A stretch of DNA of 64,000 nucleotides from Jiella marina (GCF_024359545.1 NZ_JAKQZG010000014.1:86614-150613), one strand, 5' to 3'. Positions 21,621-33,967 are shown, numbered from the stretch's first letter. The notes: generated from the sequence alone by a model not told the origin. Numbers and translations: made by a program.

Positions 21621-21735
21621 CAAGCTCTTGCTTTCCCGTCACGAGAGCAAAAAGCGATCAAAGGGAATCGCCATTTCGCTCCAAGTCTTTGTTTCAACGC
21701 AAGACGTTGTCCGAAACGTCAGCGACTTTTCAGCA

Positions 21736-22566
21736 TCATGCTCTGGCCGAAGCGACGCCGCCGAAATGGACGTCGCCCGCCGCAATTCGTGTCGCCTGCC
21801 CGTTCGGCTCCCGTATCACCAATTGGCACTCGGCATCGATCGTTTCAAACACGCCCCGAACGATCCGCCCGCCGAGATCAACGGCCACCTCGCCACCGAT
21901 ACCCGCAGCACGTTCCAGCCAGCGGTCCCGGATCGCGGCAAGGCCGCGACCGCTGTCCCAAAGGCCGATATTGTCCATCCAGGCGTCGCTCAAGGCGAAG
22001 AACAGATCGCCCGCATCGCACGCGGTGCCCAGCGCGCGCAGGCTGGTCGCCGGATAGGGCGTCCCGACCGGATGCTCGGCGACATTCACTCCAATGCCAA
22101 TCGCGACCGCAAAGTCGTTCGGCCCGGCCGCGCTCGTCTCGAGCAGGATACCGGAGAGCTTGGCCCCGTCGGCGAGTACGTCGTTCGGCCATTTCAGCGC
22201 GAAACGCCCGCCTTTCGCGACATCCCCGCCATCCGGTCCGATCGCGACCGAGTTCTGCGGCAGCAGGGCTTCGAGCGCATCTCCGAGCGCAAGCGCGGCG
22301 ACGAAACCGAGCGAGGCAGCGGCCGAAAGCGGGACGTCGGGCTTGAGCAGCAGCGTCGCGGCAAGATTGCCGGGCTGGCCGTCCCAGGGGCGGCCACGCC
22401 GTCCGCGCCCGCCGGTCTGATGGCCCGTCACGAGCCAGAGCCGACCCGTGTCACCGGAGGAAGCCCGCCCCAATGCCTCGGCGTTGGTCGAGCCGATCGC
22501 GTCGAAGGTTTCGAGCCGGTATCCCGCTGCGATCGCGGTGGGGGAAAGAGCGAAACCGGCCGCCAC
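21736..22566 (-). CDS. birA: Biotin-[acetyl-CoA-carboxylase] ligase (GTG start)
   Basis: A 276-residue biotin protein ligase that biotinylates the acetyl-CoA carboxylase carrier. The catalytic signature GRGRRGRPWDGQPGNLAATLL and KWPNDVLADGAKLSGILLE are present (each shown within its core), and the small C-terminal SH3-like domain follows. There is no N-terminal DNA-binding domain, so it is not a repressor of the E. coli type. GTG at 22566, two bases after the nuoN stop, gives the start VAAGFALSPTAIAAGYRLE; no strong ribosome site is seen, so it probably relies on coupling to nuoN. Confidence 0.9.
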   Translation of the reverse strand: MAAGFALSPTAIAAGYRLETFDAIGSTNAEALGRASSGDTGRLWLVTGHQTGGRGRRGRPWDGQPGNLAATLLLKPDVPLSAAASLGFVAALALGDALEALLPQNSVAIGPDGGDVAKGGRFALKWPNDVLADGAKLSGILLETSAAGPNDFAVAIGIGVNVAEHPVGTPYPATSLRALGTACDAGDLFFALSDAWMDNIGLWDSGRGLAAIRDRWLERAAGIGGEVAVDLGGRIVRGVFETIDAECQLVIREPNGQATRIAAGDVHFGGVASARA

Positions 22567-22568
22567 TG

Positions 22569-24008
22569 TCAGAAGAAGGTCTTTGCCGCTGCCTCTGCCG
22601 CCGCGAAGATCGGTCCGCCGACGAAAAGGTAGACCGGGAAGACGAACAGGCCGGCGCACCACAGCACAGCCTTGAGCTCGATCGCCATCGGCACGAACTC
22701 TTCCGCCGGCTCATCGAACCACATCACCTTGACGATGCGCAGATAGTAGTAGAGCCCGACCACGCTCGCCAGAACACCGATGATCGCGAGCGGCCAGAGA
22801 TCGGCACGCACGGCGGCCATGAAGACGAAATACTTGCCGATGAAGCCGGCGAGCGGCGGAAGCCCGGCCAGCGACAGCATCATGATCGTCAGGAACAGCG
22901 CCATCGCCGGATTGGTCCGCGACAGGCCCGCGAGATCGTCGATCTCTTCGACCATGCCCTCGCGGCGGCGCATGGCGAGGATCACCGCGAAGGTGCCGAG
23001 CGTCATCGCCAGATAGATCGCCATGTAGAGAAGAACGCCGCGCACACCTTCGACATTCGCCGCCGCCAGCCCGACCAGCGCGTAACCCATATGGGCGATG
23101 GAGGAATAGGCCATCAGCCGCTTGATGTTCTTCTGGCCGATGGCGGCAAAGGCGCCGAAGACCATCGAGGCGATCGAGATGAAGACGATCACCTGCTGCC
23201 AGTCGGCCGCCAGCGGCTCGAAACCCTGAACGGTGAAGCGGGTGATCAGCGCCATGGCGGCGACCTTCGGCGCACCGGCCAGGAATGCCGTGATCGGCGT
23301 GGGGGCGCCCTCATAGACGTCCGGCGTCCACATATGGAACGGCACGGCGGAGATCTTGAACGCGAGACCGGCCAAGACGAAGACGATGCCGACCACGAGG
23401 CCGAGCGAGCGCTCGCCGTCGGCCACCGCTGCGGCGATGGCCGTGAACTCGATCTGGCCCGTAAAGCCGTAGACCATCGAGGCGCCGTAGAGCAGCATGC
23501 CCGACGAGAGCGCGCCGAGGACGAAATATTTGAGTCCCGCCTCGGTCGAGCGCACCGAATCCCGGTTGATCGCCGCCAGCACGTAGATCGCCAGCGACTG
23601 CAGTTCGAGGCCGAGATAGAGCGCGATCATGTCACCGGCGGAAACCATGACCATCATGCCGGTGGTCGACAGGATGACGAGCACCGGGAACTCGAAGCGG
23701 TTGAAGCGCTCGCTCTCGGCAAAGCCGACCGACATGATGACGGCTGCCGCCGAGCCGATCAGCACCAGAACCTTCATGAAGCGCGCGAACGGATCGACCA
23801 CGAAGGAGCCGCCGAAACCGATTCCCATGGGCGTGATCAGGATCAGCCAGAGCGCCGCAATGATGATCAGAGCGACCGAAAGCCCCGTCACGGTCTGCGA
23901 GCTCTTCTCGCCCATGAAGACGCCGATCATCAGAAGGATCATCGCGCCGACCGACATGATCAGTTCGGGCGCGGCGATCGAAAGGCTGCTGGCGAGGATA
24001 TCCGTCAT
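22569..24008 (-). CDS. nuoN: NADH-quinone oxidoreductase subunit N
   Basis: A 479-residue antiporter-like membrane subunit of complex I with about 14 hydrophobic segments. Key proton-channel residues lie in [18 protein letters not shown], in [19 protein letters not shown] (a conserved Lys) and in [16 protein letters not shown]. The ATG at 24008 is preceded by a GTG codon, which is disfavoured. It is the last nuo gene, with birA directly after. Confidence 0.96.
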   Translation of the reverse strand: MTDILASSLSIAAPELIMSVGAMILLMIGVFMGEKSSQTVTGLSVALIIIAALWLILITPMGIGFGGSFVVDPFARFMKVLVLIGSAAAVIMSVGFAESERFNRFEFPVLVILSTTGMMVMVSAGDMIALYLGLELQSLAIYVLAAINRDSVRSTEAGLKYFVLGALSSGMLLYGASMVYGFTGQIEFTAIAAAVADGERSLGLVVGIVFVLAGLAFKISAVPFHMWTPDVYEGAPTPITAFLAGAPKVAAMALITRFTVQGFEPLAADWQQVIVFISIASMVFGAFAAIGQKNIKRLMAYSSIAHMGYALVGLAAANVEGVRGVLLYMAIYLAMTLGTFAVILAMRRREGMVEEIDDLAGLSRTNPAMALFLTIMMLSLAGLPPLAGFIGKYFVFMAAVRADLWPLAIIGVLASVVGLYYYLRIVKVMWFDEPAEEFVPMAIELKAVLWCAGLFVFPVYLFVGGPIFAAAEAAAKTFF

Positions 24009-24128
24009 CACAGAGGGGCCTTTAGAGAAATTCCTGAAGCCTTCGGAAGATTTCCCGTCGCTAAGAGATCACCGACGGGACAGGCAATGGGTTTTAAAGT
24101 CCGAGGGCGGCCACGCCGCCCCGGGAGA

Positions 24129-25643
24129 TTAGTGAAGCACCGCCACAGCGCCGCTTCCGGCGGCATCGAGCGCAGCAGTGTAACTGTTGACCAGCGCCTC
24201 GACCGAGGCGGCGGTGATGTCGAAGACCGGCATCGGATAGACGCCGAAGAAAATGACCAGCACGACCAGCGGATAGAGAAGCAGCTTCTCGCGACCGGTC
24301 AGATCCATGATCGAGCGCAGGCTCTCCTTCTCCAGCGCGCCGAAGATCACCCGGCGATAGAGCCACAGCGCGTAGCCCGCTGACAGGATCACGCCGGTCG
24401 TCGCGAAGATCGCCACCCAGGTATTGACCTGGAAGACGGCGATCAGCGTCAGAAACTCGCCGACGAAACCACTCGTGCCCGGAAGGCCCACATTCGCCAT
24501 GGTGAAGATCAGCATCACGACCGCATAATGCGGCATCCGGTTCACCAGACCGCCATAGGCCGCGATCTCGCGGGTGTGCATCCGGTCGTAGACGACGCCG
24601 ACGCAAAGGAACAACGCGCCGGAGACGAGACCGTGCGAGAGCATCTGGAAGATCGCGCCCTGCACGCCCTGCTCGTTGGCGGCGAAGATGCCCATGGTCA
24701 CGAAGCCCATATGGGCGACCGAGGAATAGGCGATCAGCTTCTTGATGTCCTCCTGCATCAGCGCGACCAGCGAGGTGTAGATGATCGCCACCACGGAAAG
24801 CGCGAAGATCAACGGCGCGAAGTCGGCCGAGGCCAGCGGGAACATCGGCAGCGAGAAGCGCAGGAAGCCATAGCCGCCGAGCTTCAGGAGGATGCCCGCC
24901 AGGATCACGGAGCCTGCCGTCGGGGCCTCCACGTGGGCGTCCGGCAGCCAGGTATGGACCGGCCACATGGGCATCTTCACGGCAAAGGAAGCCAGGAAGG
25001 CGAACCACAGCCAAGGCTGCATGGTGGCCGGGAAGTCGTGCTGCAAGAGCTCCGGAATGGCAGTCGTGCCAGCGTCCCAATACATCGCCATGATGGCGAT
25101 GAGCATCAGCACCGAGCCCAGGAAGGTATAGAGGAAGAACTTGTAGCTCGCGTAGATCCGCCGCTTGCCGCCCCAGACGCCGATGATCAGGAACATCGGG
25201 ATCAGGCCGCCCTCGAAGAAGATGTAGAAGAGCACGAGGTCGAGCGCGCAGAACACGCCGATGACCAGCGTCTCCAGCACGAGGAAGGCGATCATGTACT
25301 CCTTCACGCGCGTCTTCACAGACTCGAAGCTCGCGAGAATACAGATCGGCATGAGGAAGGTGGTCAGGATGACAAACAGCATCGAGATGCCGTCAACACC
25401 CATGTGGTAGGTGATGCCGGTGCCCAGCCATTCGAAGCGCTCGACCATCTGAAAATCGGCGGTCGAGGAATCGAAATCGACCCACACCCAGAGCGACAGA
25501 ATGAAGGTGAATACCGTCGTCAGCAGCGCGACGTTGCGCACGTTGCGCCGCGCGAGTTCATTGTCATCCTTGATGAAAAGGATCAGAATCGCGCCGACCA
25601 GCGGGAGAAAGGTGACGGTCGAAAGGATCGGCCAGTCGGTCAT
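24129..25643 (-). CDS. nuoM: NADH-quinone oxidoreductase subunit M
   Basis: A 504-residue antiporter-like proton-pumping subunit in the complex I membrane arm. The characteristic [36 protein letters not shown] and [19 protein letters not shown] segments hold the conserved charged residues. The ATG overlaps the nuoL stop (TGATG), giving translational coupling. A 120-base gap separates it from nuoN. Confidence 0.97.
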   Translation of the reverse strand: MTDWPILSTVTFLPLVGAILILFIKDDNELARRNVRNVALLTTVFTFILSLWVWVDFDSSTADFQMVERFEWLGTGITYHMGVDGISMLFVILTTFLMPICILASFESVKTRVKEYMIAFLVLETLVIGVFCALDLVLFYIFFEGGLIPMFLIIGVWGGKRRIYASYKFFLYTFLGSVLMLIAIMAMYWDAGTTAIPELLQHDFPATMQPWLWFAFLASFAVKMPMWPVHTWLPDAHVEAPTAGSVILAGILLKLGGYGFLRFSLPMFPLASADFAPLIFALSVVAIIYTSLVALMQEDIKKLIAYSSVAHMGFVTMGIFAANEQGVQGAIFQMLSHGLVSGALFLCVGVVYDRMHTREIAAYGGLVNRMPHYAVVMLIFTMANVGLPGTSGFVGEFLTLIAVFQVNTWVAIFATTGVILSAGYALWLYRRVIFGALEKESLRSIMDLTGREKLLLYPLVVLVIFFGVYPMPVFDITAASVEALVNSYTAALDAAGSGAVAVLH

Positions 25644-27655
25644 CAGTTGGCTCCCCCGAGCATCGTCCAGGTGACCAGCGCGGCAACGCCGATCAGCATC
25701 GCGAAGGCATAGTGGTACAAATATCCGCTCTGCAGCCGAACGACCCGGCCGGTGACGTCGAGCACGCGCGCCGAAACCCCATCCGGTCCGAGCCCGTCGA
25801 TGACCTTGCCGTCACCCGTCTTCCAGAGGAAGCGTCCGATCGCCTGCGCCGGGCGCACGAAGATGAACTCGTAAAGCTCGTCGAAGTACCACTTGTTGAG
25901 CAGGAACGTGTAGAGCCCGCGATGGCGCTTCGCCGTGTCCTTCGCCAGGTGCGGCGAGCGGATGTAGAAGAAGTAGGCGGTGACGAAGCCGATGGCCATC
26001 ATCACGGTCGGGATGAACGCGATCCAGAACGGCGTCTCGTGCAGATCGTGCAGGACGTGGTTGTCCGCTCCGGTGAACAGCGCCGAATGCCAGAACTCGT
26101 CATAGGCCTCGCCGATGAAAGAGCCTTCGAACAGCAGGCCTGCCAGAAGCGCGCCCGCCGCGAGGACGTAGAGCGGGATCAACATGACCTGCGGTGACTC
26201 GTGCACGTGATGCATCACGTCGGCAGACGCCCGCGGCTTGCCGTGGAAGGTGAGGAAGATCAGGCGCCAGGAATAGAAGCTCGTCAGCAGCGCCGAGATC
26301 ACCGTCAGACCCCAGCCGTAAAGAGCGAAGGAATTGTGCCCGGCATAGGCCGCCTCGATGACAGCATCCTTCGAGAAGTACCCGGCGGTGAAGGGAAAGC
26401 CGGTCAGCGCCAGCGTGCCGATCACCATCATCCAGTAGGTGATGGGAATGTGGTTCTTCAGACCGCCCATGCGCCGCATGTCCTGCTCGTCGGAGACCGC
26501 GTGAATGACGGAGCCGGCGCCGAGGAACAGAAGCGCCTTGAAGAAGGCGTGGGTGAAGAGGTGGAAGATCGCCACGGAATAGGCGCCGACGCCGAGCGCC
26601 ACGAACATGTAGCCGAGCTGCGAGCAGGTCGAGTAGGCGATGACGCGTTTGATGTCGTTCTGGACGAGACCGACAGTGGCGGCAAAGAACGCCGTCGTCG
26701 CGCCAATGAACGTGACGAAGGTGAGCGCGGTGTGGCTGAGCTCGAAGATCGGCGACATGCGCGCCAGCATGAAAACGCCGGCGGTGACCATGGTCGCAGC
26801 ATGGATGAGCGCGGAGACGGGCGTCGGGCCTTCCATGGCGTCGGGCAGCCAGGTGTGAAGGCCGAGTTGGGCGGACTTACCCATAGCGCCCATGAAGAGG
26901 AGCAGGCAGACCGCGGTGAGCGCCCCACCCATGGTCAGCGCATAGCCCGCAAAATTCATGACGATGTCGCCCGCGCCATGAGCGGCGGCTTCCGCGCCCT
27001 CTGCCGCCGCGTGGGCACCCTCGCCACCCATGGTGGCCGCCACATCGGCGGCACCGGCAAAGATCGTGTCGAGATTGACCGAACCGAACAGCACGAAGAC
27101 GCCGAAGATGCCGAGCGCAAAGCCGAAGTCGCCAACGCGGTTGACGACGAAGGCCTTCATCGCCGCGGCATTGGCCGAGGGCTTCTTGTACCAGAATCCG
27201 ATCAGGAGATAGGAGGCGAGACCGACGCCTTCCCAGCCGAAGAACATCTGGACGAGATTGTTCGACGTCACCAGCATCAGCATGGCAAAGGTGAAGAGCG
27301 AGAGATAGGCGAAGAAGCGCGGACGATGCGGATCGTGGTGCATGTAGCCGATCGAGTAGACATGCACGAGCGCGGAGACGGTGTTGACCACGACCAGCAT
27401 CACCAGGGTCAGCCGGTCGATCCGCAGAGACCACGAGACATCCAGCCCGCCGGACTGCATCCAGTGCAGGAGCGAGATCCGCATGGTCTCGCCTTCCCCG
27501 AAGCCGAAGCTCAGGAAGCCGATCCAGGACAGGATGGCAGCCAGCACCATGAAGCCGGAGGTCGTGTATTCGGCGGCCTTGGCTCCGATCGACTTGCCGA
27601 ACAGCCCGGCGATCAGGAAGCCTGCCAGCGGCAGGAGGACGATGATCGGATACAC
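25643..27655 (-). CDS. nuoL: NADH-quinone oxidoreductase subunit L (GTG start)
   Basis: A 670-residue distal proton-pumping subunit with about 16 membrane helices and the long lateral helix at the C-terminus. Recognisable blocks include [39 protein letters not shown] and [19 protein letters not shown]. An Ala/Gly/His-rich stretch near residues 205-235 ([19 protein letters not shown]) lies in a loop. GTG at 27655 is the only start that gives the family N-terminus; AAAGG from the nuoK end serves as its ribosome site. Confidence 0.96.
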   Translation of the reverse strand: MYPIIVLLPLAGFLIAGLFGKSIGAKAAEYTTSGFMVLAAILSWIGFLSFGFGEGETMRISLLHWMQSGGLDVSWSLRIDRLTLVMLVVVNTVSALVHVYSIGYMHHDPHRPRFFAYLSLFTFAMLMLVTSNNLVQMFFGWEGVGLASYLLIGFWYKKPSANAAAMKAFVVNRVGDFGFALGIFGVFVLFGSVNLDTIFAGAADVAATMGGEGAHAAAEGAEAAAHGAGDIVMNFAGYALTMGGALTAVCLLLFMGAMGKSAQLGLHTWLPDAMEGPTPVSALIHAATMVTAGVFMLARMSPIFELSHTALTFVTFIGATTAFFAATVGLVQNDIKRVIAYSTCSQLGYMFVALGVGAYSVAIFHLFTHAFFKALLFLGAGSVIHAVSDEQDMRRMGGLKNHIPITYWMMVIGTLALTGFPFTAGYFSKDAVIEAAYAGHNSFALYGWGLTVISALLTSFYSWRLIFLTFHGKPRASADVMHHVHESPQVMLIPLYVLAAGALLAGLLFEGSFIGEAYDEFWHSALFTGADNHVLHDLHETPFWIAFIPTVMMAIGFVTAYFFYIRSPHLAKDTAKRHRGLYTFLLNKWYFDELYEFIFVRPAQAIGRFLWKTGDGKVIDGLGPDGVSARVLDVTGRVVRLQSGYLYHYAFAMLIGVAALVTWTMLGGAN

Positions 27656-27660
27656 CGCGA

Positions 27661-27969
27661 TCAGCCTTTCATCGTGTTGACGTCATCCACGGCGATCGAG
27701 CCGCGGTTTCTGAAGAAGACCACCAGAATGGCGAGACCGATGGCCGCCTCGGCCGCGGCGACGGTCAGAATGAAGAGGGCAAAGACCTGGCCGACCAGAT
27801 CGCCCAGGAAGGCCGAGAACGCCACCATGTTGATGTTGACCGCCAGCAGGATGAGCTCGATCGACATCAGGATGGTGATGATGTTCTTCCGGTTCATGAA
27901 GATGCCGAACACCCCGGTGACGAAGAGGATCGCCGCAACGGTGAGGTAGTGGCCGAGACTGATTTCCAT
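27661..27969 (-). CDS. nuoK: NADH-quinone oxidoreductase subunit K
   Basis: A 102-residue three-helix membrane subunit of complex I. The conserved membrane glutamates are in [13 protein letters not shown] and in [17 protein letters not shown]. Length and start are standard. Tight spacing links it with nuoJ upstream (21 bases) and nuoL downstream (5 bases). Confidence 0.97.
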   Translation of the reverse strand: MEISLGHYLTVAAILFVTGVFGIFMNRKNIITILMSIELILLAVNINMVAFSAFLGDLVGQVFALFILTVAAAEAAIGLAILVVFFRNRGSIAVDDVNTMKG

Positions 27970-27990
27970 GGTCTTGCTTCCTTCTCCGCC

Positions 27991-28608
27991 TCAGATGCCC
28001 CGGCCGCTTTCGACCTTGCGGACCTCGATCGCCGTGGCGGGATTGCGCGCCACCTGGGCGGGGATCGACTGGCGCTTCAGACCGGCCTTGTGGCGAAGCG
28101 TCAGCACGATCGCACCGATCATCGCGACGAAGAGGATGAGACCGGCGAGCTGAAAGAACAGGATGTAGCGGGTGTAGAGCACGCTCCCGAGCGCCTCGAT
28201 GTTCGACATCACGCTGAGCGGCGGCATCGGCATCGCCGTGTTGGCGACGATCTCCGGCTCGTAGACGCTGCCCGTCGCGGCGATGATCAGTTCGGCGAGC
28301 AGCACGACACCGATGATCAGCCCGAAGGGTGCGTATTCCAGCGCGCCCTGCTTGATCCGGCCGAAGTCGAGATCGAGCATCATCACGACGAAGAGGAAGA
28401 GGATCGCCACCGCGCCGACATAGACGACGATCAGGATCAGCGCCAGGAACTCCGCACCGGCCAGAAGGAACAGACCGGCGGCAGCGACGAAGGTCAGGAT
28501 CAGGAAGAGGACGGAGTGCACCGGATTGCGGGAGAACACGACCATGAGCGCCGCGCCGACCGCAATGAAGGCGAAGATATAGAAAAAGAATGCCTGAAGG
28601 CCGAGCAT
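27991..28608 (-). CDS. nuoJ: NADH-quinone oxidoreductase subunit J
   Basis: A 205-residue five-helix membrane subunit of complex I; the conserved LILIVVYVGAVAILFLFVVM segment (the third helix, with a pi-bulge in known structures) is present. The ATG at 28608 gives the family start MLGLQAFFFYIFA; the frame continues 98 codons upstream only as shadow of the nuoI end. A 107-base gap follows nuoI. Confidence 0.96.
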   Translation of the reverse strand: MLGLQAFFFYIFAFIAVGAALMVVFSRNPVHSVLFLILTFVAAAGLFLLAGAEFLALILIVVYVGAVAILFLFVVMMLDLDFGRIKQGALEYAPFGLIIGVVLLAELIIAATGSVYEPEIVANTAMPMPPLSVMSNIEALGSVLYTRYILFFQLAGLILFVAMIGAIVLTLRHKAGLKRQSIPAQVARNPATAIEVRKVESGRGI

Positions 28609-28715
28609 TCTCGGGCTCCCCTCATGTTCCGACACGCGGCGATTCGGGCCGCTTCGTTCATCATCGATGGCCGAGCCGGGCCCGGCCGCGATTCCCGCCT
28701 GATTCCTGCGTTCGC

Positions 28716-29207
28716 TTAGCGGTATGGCGCATCGAGCGCAATGTTGCGCGCGAGTTCGCGCTCCCACCGATCGCCATTCGCGAGCAGTTTTTCCTTGTCG
28801 TAGTAGAGCTCTTCGCGGGTTTCCGTCGCGAACTCGAAATTCGGGCCTTCCACGATCGCGTCGACCGGGCAGGCTTCCTGGCAAAAGCCGCAGTAGATGC
28901 ACTTCACCATATCGATGTCGTAGCGGATGGTACGGCGGGTGCCATCGTTACGGCGCGGGCCGGCCTCGATGGTAATCGCCTGCGCCGGGCAGATCGCCTC
29001 GCAAAGCTTGCAGGCGATGCAGCGCTCCTGGCCGTTCGGATAACGGCGCAGGGCGTGCTCGCCGCGAAAGCGCGGGCTGACCGGCCCCTTTTCGAAGGGA
29101 TAGTTCACGGTCGCCTTCGGCGCGAAGAAATAGCGCATGGACAGGACGAAGGCCTTCGCGAACTCGATGAGGAACAGCGAACGGACCGATTGTGCAATCT
29201 GGGACAT
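28716..29207 (-). CDS. nuoI: NADH-quinone oxidoreductase subunit I
   Basis: A 163-residue ferredoxin-like subunit carrying clusters N6a and N6b. The two 4Fe-4S motifs are [17 protein letters not shown] and [19 protein letters not shown]. The N-terminus has an amphipathic region that anchors it at the membrane interface. The start is standard. It follows a small unrecognised membrane-protein gene with a 25-base gap. Confidence 0.97.
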   Translation of the reverse strand: MSQIAQSVRSLFLIEFAKAFVLSMRYFFAPKATVNYPFEKGPVSPRFRGEHALRRYPNGQERCIACKLCEAICPAQAITIEAGPRRNDGTRRTIRYDIDMVKCIYCGFCQEACPVDAIVEGPNFEFATETREELYYDKEKLLANGDRWERELARNIALDAPYR

Positions 29208-29232
29208 GGGCCTTGCCCTCCCCTCTTTCAGT

Positions 29233-29442
29233 TCAACCCGCGATCATCGGCCCGAAGAACCAGCCGGCGACGGGAAAGAAAATCAATTGTGAAATCCGCG
29301 CGATGTTCAGCGCAGTGGAAGCGCCGAGGCGCTCCGACGGCCGCTGCCTGGCGACCTGCCCCATAATCAGCCCGATGACGTAGAAGTCGATCACGCCGAG
29401 GGCGAGACCGACCAGAGCACCGAGGACCGCCGGGTCGGTCAT
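29233..29442 (-). CDS. Small two-helix membrane protein inside the nuo operon
   Basis: A 69-residue hydrophobic protein: helix 1 spans ~6-28 ([20 protein letters not shown]), then a basic loop (RQRPSERLG), and helix 2 spans ~48-66 ([19 protein letters not shown]). Its ATG overlaps the nuoH stop by four bases, so it is translationally coupled to nuoH, and nuoI follows 25 bases later. It is not one of the 14 core Nuo subunits and I do not recognise a family. The position suggests an accessory or assembly factor of the complex I membrane arm, which is inference. Confidence 0.72.
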   Translation of the reverse strand: MTDPAVLGALVGLALGVIDFYVIGLIMGQVARQRPSERLGASTALNIARISQLIFFPVAGWFFGPMIAG

Positions 29443-30500
29443 GCCGCCACCGCCACGGCACCCCAGCCGAAGAGCTGCAGGACGAAGGCGACGATGACGA
29501 CCATCGCCAGCGACAGCGGCAGGAAGACCTTCCAGCCCAGCCGCATCAACTGGTCATAGCGGTAGCGCGGCACGAATGCCTTCACCATGGCGAACATGAA
29601 GAACACCAGCGCGACCTTCGCCAGGAACCAGATGACGCCCGGAACCCAGGTGAACGGTGCGAAGTTGAACGGCGGAAGCCAGCCCCCCAAGAAGAGGATG
29701 GTCGTCAGGCAGCACATCAGAGTGATGGCGGCGTATTCGCCGAGCATGAACATCATGTACGGGGTCGACCCATATTCGACCATGAAACCGGCGACGAGTT
29801 CGGATTCGGCTTCGGGAAGGTCGAATGGCGGCCGGTTCGTCTCGGCGAGCGCCGAGATGAAGAACACGATGAACATCGGGAACAGGCCGAGCCAGTGCCA
29901 GTCGAGGAACGTGTTCGGCAGGCCGATCATCGTGCCGAATCCGGTCTGCTGCGCGAGCACGATATGGCTGAGATTCAGCGAGCCGACGCACAGGAGCACG
30001 GTCACGATGACGAAGCCGATCGAGACCTCGTAGGAGACCATCTGCGCAGCCGAGCGCAGCGCACCGAGAAAGGCGTATTTCGAGTTCGACGCCCAGCCGC
30101 CCATGATCACGCCATAGACCTCGAGCGAGGAGATCGCGAAGACGTAGAGAATGCCGATATTGATGTCGGCGATCACCCAGCCGTCGGCCACCGGCACGAC
30201 GGCGAATGTCGCCAGCGCCAACGTCACCGCCACCAGAGGTGCGAGCAGAAAGACGACCTTGTCGGAGCTGGCCGGAACGACCGGTTCCTTGAGCACGAAC
30301 TTCAAGAGGTCGGCGAAGGACTGGAACAGGCCCCAGGGCCCAACGACGTTCGGGCCGCGCCGGTTCTGGACCGCCGCCCAGACCTTACGATCGGCCAGCA
30401 GGATGTAGGCGATCAGGACCAAGAGGACGACGAGGAAAAGAACGCTCTGCGCCAGGATGATGAGCCCCGGCCAGACATAGAATGAGAAGAAGTCCGTCAC
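29439..30500 (-). CDS. nuoH: NADH-quinone oxidoreductase subunit H (GTG start)
   Basis: A 353-residue membrane subunit forming the quinone-binding channel entrance with NuoB/NuoD. Conserved blocks are [36 protein letters not shown], and [20 protein letters not shown]. The start is GTG at 30500 with AAGGA about 9 bases upstream; no ATG gives a plausible start. It is 12 bases after nuoG. Confidence 0.97.
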   Translation of the reverse strand: MTDFFSFYVWPGLIILAQSVLFLVVLLVLIAYILLADRKVWAAVQNRRGPNVVGPWGLFQSFADLLKFVLKEPVVPASSDKVVFLLAPLVAVTLALATFAVVPVADGWVIADINIGILYVFAISSLEVYGVIMGGWASNSKYAFLGALRSAAQMVSYEVSIGFVIVTVLLCVGSLNLSHIVLAQQTGFGTMIGLPNTFLDWHWLGLFPMFIVFFISALAETNRPPFDLPEAESELVAGFMVEYGSTPYMMFMLGEYAAITLMCCLTTILFLGGWLPPFNFAPFTWVPGVIWFLAKVALVFFMFAMVKAFVPRYRYDQLMRLGWKVFLPLSLAMVVIVAFVLQLFGWGAVAVAA

Positions 30501-30512
30501 GTTCGAGCGTCC

Positions 30513-32588
30513 TTATTCCGCTGCTTCGAGATGCTCGGCTTGGGCGAGCCTTGAACATTCGGCCATCACCTTGGAGGCTCGCGCGATCGGGTTCGTCAGA
30601 TAGAAATCCGCGAGCTTCGAGGCGAGCGGTTCATTGCCGAGCGAACCGGCCCTGTCGGCGAGGCTCAGAAGGTCGTCGTGACCGGCTGGCTCGATTCGAT
30701 CGGTGCGCATCGTCGGGTGCGACTGGTAGAGATCGCGGCGCAACGCAGCAAGGGAATCGAAAGGCAACGTCTTGCCGAGAACCGCCGAGAGCGCCCGGAT
30801 GATCGCCCAATCCTCGCGCGCGTCGCCCGGAGGAAAGGCCGCGCGGGTGGTCACCTGCGCCCGGCCCTCGGTATTGACGAACGTGCCGTCCTTTTCCGTA
30901 TAGGCGGCGCCGGGCAGGATCACGTCGGCCCGGTGGGCGCCGCGGTCACCATGGGTGCCGACATAGACGACGAAGGGCCCGGGCGCGATCTCGACCTCGT
31001 CGCCGCCGAGGCTGAACAGGACGTCGACGGCTCCGCCGGCCATCTCGCCGAAGCTCTTGCCGCCCTCACCCGGCACGAAGCCGATATCGAGCGCGCCGAC
31101 CCGTGACGCCGCGGTGTGAAGGACGTTGAAACCGTTCCAGTCGCCACTGAATGCGCCGATCTCGCGGGCGAGCGCTGCGGCGGATGCGAGAACGTTCGTA
31201 CCGTTCTCACCGGAAATCGCGCCGCTTCCGACGATGATCATCGGTCGCTCGGCATTCTTCAGCGCGTCGAAGAATCCCTGGCTTGCGCCCGCGACATCCG
31301 AGAGCGTCTCCGTGCCGGCACCGAGATAGGTGTAGGCGTAGCGCAGATTGACACTCTCGCCGATGACGCCGATCGGAAAGCCGCCCATGCGCCAGCGCTT
31401 GCGGATGCGGGCGTTGAGGACGGACGCCTCGAAGCGGGGATTGGCGCCGATGATGAGAAGCGCGTCGGCGTCCTCGATCCCGGCAATGGTCGTGTTGAAG
31501 AGATAGCTGCCACGCCCTGCCGACGGATCGTGCTTCGCACCGTCCTGTCGGCAATCGACGGAGGTCGAGCCGAGCTCGGCCATGAGCTTCTTCAGGGCCC
31601 ACATTTCCTCCACGGCCGCCAGATCACCCGCCACGGCGCCGATCTTTTCCGGCGCAGTATTGCCGACCTTGTCGCGGATCGCAGCGAAGGCTTCCTGCCA
31701 GGTTGCAGGCTGCAGCTTTCCGTCACGGCGCACGTAAGGTCGGTCCAGGCGCTGGGTCCTGAGGCCATCCCAGACGAAGCGGGTCTTGTCCGAGATCCAT
31801 TCCTCGTTCACCGCCTCGTTGATGCGCGGCATGATGCGCAGCACTTCGCGGCCGCGCGTATCGACGCGGATCGCAGAGCCGACAGCGTCCATGACGTCGA
31901 TCGTCTCGGTCTTGGTCAATTCCCAGGGACGCGCCTGGAAGGCATAAGGACGCGAGGTCAACGCACCGACGGGGCAGAGATCGATCACATTGCCCTGCAG
32001 CTCGGAGGTCATCGCCTGTTCGAGGAAGGTCGTGATCTCGGCATCCTCGCCGCGGCCGACGAGGCCGAGCTCGGAAATGCCGGCGACTTCGGTGGTGAAG
32101 CGGACGCAGCGCGTGCAGTGGATGCAGCGCGTCATGATCGTCTTCACCAGCGGGCCGATATACTTGTCCTCGACCGCGCGCTTGTTCTCCTGGTAGCGCG
32201 AGGAGTCGACGCCATAGGCCATGGCCTGGTCCTGCAGATCGCACTCGCCGCCCTGATCGCAGATCGGGCAGTCGAGCGGATGGTTGATCAGCAGGAACTC
32301 CATGACGCCCTCGCGGGCCTTCTTCACCATCGGCGTATTGGTGAACATTTCCGGCAGTTCGCCGTTCGGCCCTGGCCGCAGATCGCGAACGCCCATGGCG
32401 CAGGAGGCAGCCGGCTTCGGCGGGCCACCCTTCACCTCGACGAGACACATGCGGCAATTGCCGGCGATCGACAGCCGCTCATGGAAACAGAAACGCGGAA
32501 TCTCGGCGCCCGCCTCCTCCGCCGCCTGCAGCAGCGTGTAGTGGTCCGGAACCTCGATCTCTTTGCCGTCGACTTTCAGCTTCGCCAT
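30513..32588 (-). CDS. nuoG: NADH-quinone oxidoreductase subunit G
   Basis: A 691-residue peripheral-arm subunit. The N-terminal 2Fe-2S domain contains CRMCLVEV; the His-Cys3 cluster N5 region reads [19 protein letters not shown]; a 4Fe-4S motif [10 protein letters not shown] follows. The rest is a molybdopterin-oxidoreductase-like fold (to ~600) that has lost the cofactor. The ATG at 32588 (MAKLKVDG) is preferred to an upstream GTG. It lies 57 bases after nuoF. Confidence 0.97.
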   Translation of the reverse strand: MAKLKVDGKEIEVPDHYTLLQAAEEAGAEIPRFCFHERLSIAGNCRMCLVEVKGGPPKPAASCAMGVRDLRPGPNGELPEMFTNTPMVKKAREGVMEFLLINHPLDCPICDQGGECDLQDQAMAYGVDSSRYQENKRAVEDKYIGPLVKTIMTRCIHCTRCVRFTTEVAGISELGLVGRGEDAEITTFLEQAMTSELQGNVIDLCPVGALTSRPYAFQARPWELTKTETIDVMDAVGSAIRVDTRGREVLRIMPRINEAVNEEWISDKTRFVWDGLRTQRLDRPYVRRDGKLQPATWQEAFAAIRDKVGNTAPEKIGAVAGDLAAVEEMWALKKLMAELGSTSVDCRQDGAKHDPSAGRGSYLFNTTIAGIEDADALLIIGANPRFEASVLNARIRKRWRMGGFPIGVIGESVNLRYAYTYLGAGTETLSDVAGASQGFFDALKNAERPMIIVGSGAISGENGTNVLASAAALAREIGAFSGDWNGFNVLHTAASRVGALDIGFVPGEGGKSFGEMAGGAVDVLFSLGGDEVEIAPGPFVVYVGTHGDRGAHRADVILPGAAYTEKDGTFVNTEGRAQVTTRAAFPPGDAREDWAIIRALSAVLGKTLPFDSLAALRRDLYQSHPTMRTDRIEPAGHDDLLSLADRAGSLGNEPLASKLADFYLTNPIARASKVMAECSRLAQAEHLEAAE

Positions 32589-32645
32589 GATGACCTTCAC
32601 TTTCAGCTCACGGAAACATAGGGTCCCATGAGCCGCAGAAATTAG

Positions 32646-33950
32646 TTATTCCGCCGCCTCGAGCACTGGCTTCACGTCGTGCGCATTGTGCGAGAACTCG
32701 TCGATGCGCCGCTCGATCTCGGCGCGGAAATGCCGGACGAGGCCCTGGATCGGCCAGGCCGCCGCATCACCGAGCGCGCAGATCGTGTGGCCTTCGACCT
32801 GCTTCGTCACATCGAGAAGCATGTCGATCTCGCGCTTCTGAGCATGGCCGGTAACCATGCGCTCCATCACGCGCCACATCCAGCCGGTGCCCTCGCGGCA
32901 CGGGGTGCACTGGCCGCAGCTCTCATGCTTGTAGAAATAGGAGATGCGGGCGATCGCCTTCACGATGTCGGTGGACTTGTCCATGACGATCACGGCCGCG
33001 GTGCCGAGCGAGGTCTTGATCTCGCGCAGCCCGTCGAAATCCATCGGCGCATCGATGATGTCTTGCCCCGGCACCAGCGGCACGGACGAGCCGCCAGGGA
33101 TCACGGCGAGAAGATTGTCCCAGCCGCCGCGAATGCCGCCGCAATGCTTCTCGATCAGCTCCCGGAACGGGATCGACATCGCCTCTTCGACGGTACAGGG
33201 CTGCTCGACATGGCCGGACACGCAGAAGAGCTTGGTGCCGGTGTTGTTCTGCCGCCCGATGCCGGCAAACCATGAGCCGCCACGACGCAGGATCGTCGGA
33301 GCCACCGCAATCGATTCGACGTTGTTGACCGTCGTCGGGCAGCCATAGAGGCCGACATTCGCCGGGAATGGCGGCTTCAGGCGGGGCTGGCCCTTCTTGC
33401 CTTCGAGGCTCTCCAGAAGCGCCGTCTCTTCACCACAGATATAGGCGCCGGCGCCGTGATGGACGATGATGTCGTAGTCCCAGCCGCATTTGTTGTCCCG
33501 GCCGAGATAGCCCTGCTCGTAGCACTCGTCGATCGCCCGCTGCAGCGCCTGACGCTCGCGCACATATTCGCCGCGAATGTAGATGTAGGCGGCATGGGCG
33601 CCCATGGCGAAACCGGCGATCACACAGCCTTCGATCAGCGTGAACGGGTCGTTGCGCATGATCTCCCGGTCCTTGCAGGTCCCGGGCTCGGATTCGTCGG
33701 CATTGACGACGAGGTAATGCGGCCGCTCGCCGACCTCCTTCGGCATGAAGGACCATTTCAGCCCGGTCGGAAAACCGGCGCCGCCACGACCACGAAGACC
33801 GGAGGCCTTCATCTCGTTGATGATCCAGTCGCGACCCTTGCCGATGATGTCGGCGGTGCCATCGAAATGGCCGCGTTTCAGCGCCGCCTTCAGGCTCTTG
33901 TCGCGAAGCCCGTAGATATTGGTGAAGATCCGGTCCTTATCCTGAAGCAT
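32646..33950 (-). CDS. nuoF: NADH-quinone oxidoreductase subunit F
   Basis: The 434-residue NADH-oxidising subunit. The Gly-rich NADH site [16 protein letters not shown], the FMN region [17 protein letters not shown], and the C-terminal cluster N3 motif [12 protein letters not shown] are visible. An excellent AAGGAGG precedes the ATG. It follows nuoE by 17 bases. Confidence 0.98.
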   Translation of the reverse strand: MLQDKDRIFTNIYGLRDKSLKAALKRGHFDGTADIIGKGRDWIINEMKASGLRGRGGAGFPTGLKWSFMPKEVGERPHYLVVNADESEPGTCKDREIMRNDPFTLIEGCVIAGFAMGAHAAYIYIRGEYVRERQALQRAIDECYEQGYLGRDNKCGWDYDIIVHHGAGAYICGEETALLESLEGKKGQPRLKPPFPANVGLYGCPTTVNNVESIAVAPTILRRGGSWFAGIGRQNNTGTKLFCVSGHVEQPCTVEEAMSIPFRELIEKHCGGIRGGWDNLLAVIPGGSSVPLVPGQDIIDAPMDFDGLREIKTSLGTAAVIVMDKSTDIVKAIARISYFYKHESCGQCTPCREGTGWMWRVMERMVTGHAQKREIDMLLDVTKQVEGHTICALGDAAAWPIQGLVRHFRAEIERRIDEFSHNAHDVKPVLEAAE

Positions 33951-33967
33951 GTCGCTCCTCCTTCACC

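Noticed and set aside
22473..24383. Very long plus-strand frames opposite nuoN, nuoM, nuoL and nuoF.
   Set aside because: They are His/Arg/Asp-rich antisense shadows of membrane-protein genes, with no recognisable domains.
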